DNA of 33,327 bases from Verrucomicrobiota bacterium (GTDB taxonomy: Bacteria > Verrucomicrobiota > Verrucomicrobiia > Verrucomicrobiales > Akkermansiaceae), in the NCBI GenBank assembly GCA_018969605.1, contig JAGWXY010000018.1:1-33327 (forward strand), in the 5' to 3' direction. Within the stretch, counting starts at the first letter, position 1, and every line of letters begins with the position of its first letter. The position numbers were made by a program, and so were the translations under genes. Below are positions 32,299 through 33,327 of this stretch, piece by piece. A model generated the notes under the pieces. That model made no database searches and was not told the DNA's origin. It was given only the letters and a program-made list of their open reading frames with translations.

Positions 32299-32691
32299 TC
32301 ACCACAGCACCCGCAGCCCGTATGGCGCTGCCGACCAATGGGAATCGTTGGTGACCGCAACCAGTTTCTCCGCGCGGCATTGGCTGATCAGTAGGCGGTC
32401 GAATGGATCGGCATGAACGGGTGGCAGTGTGAACACACCGGCCGCATGGCGATAATTCACATGAAGAAGCGTGAAACCATCCTGCGTGAGTTTCTGCTCC
32501 AAGCCAGTTTCAAAATCATTCGGAACCCGTATCTTGCCGAGTCCAGCTTTGATTGCGATTTCCCAGATGCTGACAACGCTTACGAACACTTCGTTGGCTG
32601 GATCTTCTATGGCCACGGCCGCGCTCTCGGAGAGCTCCTCGTCATTGCGCAAAAACCAAAGCAGGGAACAGGTGTCCAATAGCATTCTCAT
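32299..32691 (-). CDS. vapC: VapC-type toxin, PIN-domain ribonuclease
   Basis: A 130-residue PIN-domain protein. The typical toxin start MLLDTCSLLWFL is visible. The acidic Mg-binding set is Asp6, Glu44 (SIWEIAIK), Asp95/Asp98 (HADPFDRLL) and Asp116. Such toxins cut RNA, often tRNA or rRNA loops, and are held in check by the antitoxin encoded just before. Its ATG overlaps the antitoxin stop (ATGA), giving coupled translation. The gene ends about 20 bp from tRNA-Leu on the opposite strand. Target RNA cannot be read from sequence. All catalytic residues are present, so it looks functional. Confidence 0.93.
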   Translation of the reverse strand: MRMLLDTCSLLWFLRNDEELSESAAVAIEDPANEVFVSVVSIWEIAIKAGLGKIRVPNDFETGLEQKLTQDGFTLLHVNYRHAAGVFTLPPVHADPFDRLLISQCRAEKLVAVTNDSHWSAAPYGLRVLW

Positions 32692-32915
32692 TGATAGTCC
32701 GCGAAGTCGGCAAGAGGTTCATTGAAGTCCGCCGGAACCGGTCCAAACGCCTTCTTCATCATGCCTCGCTTGCGTTGCTTGGTGGCTGGTGAGCAAGGAC
32801 GCAACTCGGCCATGCGTTGGCCATTGCGCGTGATGACAAAAGTTTCTCCCGCAGCGGCGTCGCGCAGGATCTCGGAAAATTTTGTCTTGGCCTCATAGGC
32901 AGCGATCGTCTTCAT
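32688..32915 (-). CDS. vapB: Phd/YefM-family antitoxin partnered with VapC
   Basis: A 75-residue protein starting MKTIAAYEAKTKFSEIL, followed by a stretch with GETFVITRNGQRMAEL, the standard Phd/YefM DNA-binding domain. The C-terminal part (about 45-75), basic then acidic and ending DFADYQ, would wrap around the toxin. A longer frame from 33008 lacks family likeness upstream of residue 32 and would cover the promoter, so 32915 is chosen. It overlaps vapC by 4 bp. It probably represses its own promoter, where a tandem 9-bp repeat is found. The symbol follows the VapBC naming for PIN partners; the DNA-binding domain is Phd type. Confidence 0.9.
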   Translation of the reverse strand: MKTIAAYEAKTKFSEILRDAAAGETFVITRNGQRMAELRPCSPATKQRKRGMMKKAFGPVPADFNEPLADFADYQ

Positions 32916-32922
32916 GTCTTGA

Positions 32923-32951
32923 CTGATAAATCGACTGGTCAGACTGGTCAA
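32923..32951 (-). promoter_or_regulatory. Candidate promoter and operator of the vapBC module
   Basis: On the minus strand, TTGACC (32951-32946), a 17-bp spacer and TATCAG (32928-32923) form a sigma-70-like promoter. Within the spacer and -35 is a perfect tandem repeat, GACTGGTCA twice on the plus strand (32933-32941, 32942-32950). This is well placed for repression by the antitoxin. Transcription would begin at about 32916, next to the ATG at 32915, so the mRNA may be nearly leaderless. Confidence 0.55.
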
Positions 32952-33066
32952 ATTAAATAGCGAGCCGCGAGCATTTTTTTGAGCCTGCCTGCCGCCCAAA
33001 CACCCCAAGAAACCTTCTGCACCCTAGATTTCATCGGGTTTTCTTACTATTTGTCTGGGAAATAGT

Positions 33067-33099
33067 AGAATCAGAATAGAATCAGAACAGAATCAGAAT
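33067..33099. repeat. Three tandem 11-bp repeats
   Basis: AGAATCAGAAT, AGAATCAGAAC and AGAATCAGAAT follow one another exactly (33067-33077, 33078-33088, 33089-33099). The period is about one helical turn. It lies in the 241-bp gap between the vapB start and the hisC end, which holds no gene that I can see. It may be a protein-binding array, or a simple repeat produced by slippage. Confidence 0.75.
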
Positions 33100-33110
33100 G
33101 ATTTGGCCTT

Positions 33111-33125
33111 GGCCTACAATAGGCC
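33111..33125. other. Small hairpin downstream of hisC
   Basis: GGCCTA (33111-33116) and TAGGCC (33120-33125) form a perfect 6-bp stem with a 3-nt loop, about 31 bp after the hisC stop in the minus direction. No T-run follows on the minus strand, so it is a weak terminator candidate. Confidence 0.3.
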
Positions 33126-33156
33126 TTAATCCAGAGGCTGGCTTGAGGTTGATGCC

Positions 33157-33327
33157 TTACGACGCGAGGACGGCGTCGAGCACTTCGAGGCAGCGGCGGT
33201 TTTGCTCCATCGTGCCGATCGAGATGCGGATCCAGTCGGGCAGTTTGTAGCTGCTCATGGCGCGCACGATCACGCCCTGCTTGAGCATGTCGCGGAAGAC
33301 GCGGTCGCCGTCGCCGGTTTTGACCAA
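33157..33327 (-). CDS. hisC: Histidinol-phosphate aminotransferase, C-terminal part (5' end beyond the window)
   Basis: The last 56 codons of a minus-strand gene end in TAA at 33159-33157 and run off the right edge. The peptide contains GDGDRVFRDMLKQGVIVRAM, then SSYKLPDWIRISIGTMEQN, the typical C-terminal small-domain segment of HisC. Its Arg in WIRISIGT binds the substrate carboxylate. HisC converts imidazole-acetol phosphate to histidinol phosphate using PLP. The related aromatic or cobalamin (CobD-type) enzymes share this fold, but the wording here fits HisC best. Confidence 0.88.
   Translation of the reverse strand: MVKTGDGDRVFRDMLKQGVIVRAMSSYKLPDWIRISIGTMEQNRRCLEVLDAVLAS

Noticed and set aside
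31616-32380. Minus-strand frame of 254 codons covering tRNA-Ser and the GIY-YIG gene
   Set aside because: It runs through two tRNA genes (sense to tRNA-Ser, antisense to tRNA-Leu) and is in a different frame from the real GIY-YIG domain.
32688-33008. Long 106-residue form of the antitoxin
   Set aside because: The first 31 residues have no family likeness and overlap the promoter and its repeats.

Overview
The window is a GC-rich (about 60%) piece of a bacterial chromosome, built mostly from core genes with one short accessory stretch near the right end. Protein-level resemblance (EF-Tu, RpoB/RpoC, the HisC tail) and the general absence of Shine-Dalgarno sequences, with starts often in an accATGgc context, suggest a member of the Verrucomicrobiota. 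That placement is an inference from recall, not a search result.

Left part (1-12104). A multi-membrane Agl23/ArnT-like glycosyltransferase runs off the left edge on the minus strand and is divergent from a GT2 glycosyltransferase. Then come a PAS/HisKA_3 histidine kinase fused to a NarL-type receiver, nucleoside diphosphate kinase (ndk), a two-HKD cardiolipin synthase, a PtsN-like EIIA protein, argS, and a CBS/DRTGG manganese pyrophosphatase. The pyrophosphatase is convergent with an N-acetylmuramoyl-L-alanine amidase, which is in turn divergent from a YmdB-type phosphodiesterase.

Centre (12105-25620). This is the transcription and translation super-operon: promoter, tRNA-Thr(GGT), tuf, tRNA-Trp(CCA), secE, nusG, rplK, rplA, rplJ, rplL, rpoB, rpoC, then a strong intrinsic terminator. 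Several strong hairpins without U-tracts sit in its spacers (tuf/tRNA-Trp, rplK/rplA, rplJ/rplL, rplL/rpoB). They are candidates for RNA processing, attenuation or ribosomal-protein feedback.

Right part (25621-33327). A YdjM/DUF457-type membrane protein is divergent from ilvD. An accessory stretch lies between ilvD and hisC. It holds an AT-richer nucleotidyltransferase plus a small overlapping partner (a possible toxin-antitoxin pair), an OafA-type acyltransferase, an esterase gene interrupted by an in-frame TAG, a GIY-YIG nuclease gene interrupted by an in-frame TGA, tRNA-Ser(TGA), tRNA-Leu(TAA) and a VapBC-type module. The VapBC promoter carries a tandem repeat and predicts an almost leaderless antitoxin mRNA. 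The 3' end of hisC enters from the right edge.

No rRNA gene, CRISPR array, insertion sequence, prophage or clearly new multi-gene system is visible. The most unusual points are the two neighbouring genes with single in-frame stops, the unrecognised nucleotidyltransferase/small-protein pair, and the set of spacer hairpins in the ribosomal-protein/RNA-polymerase operon.
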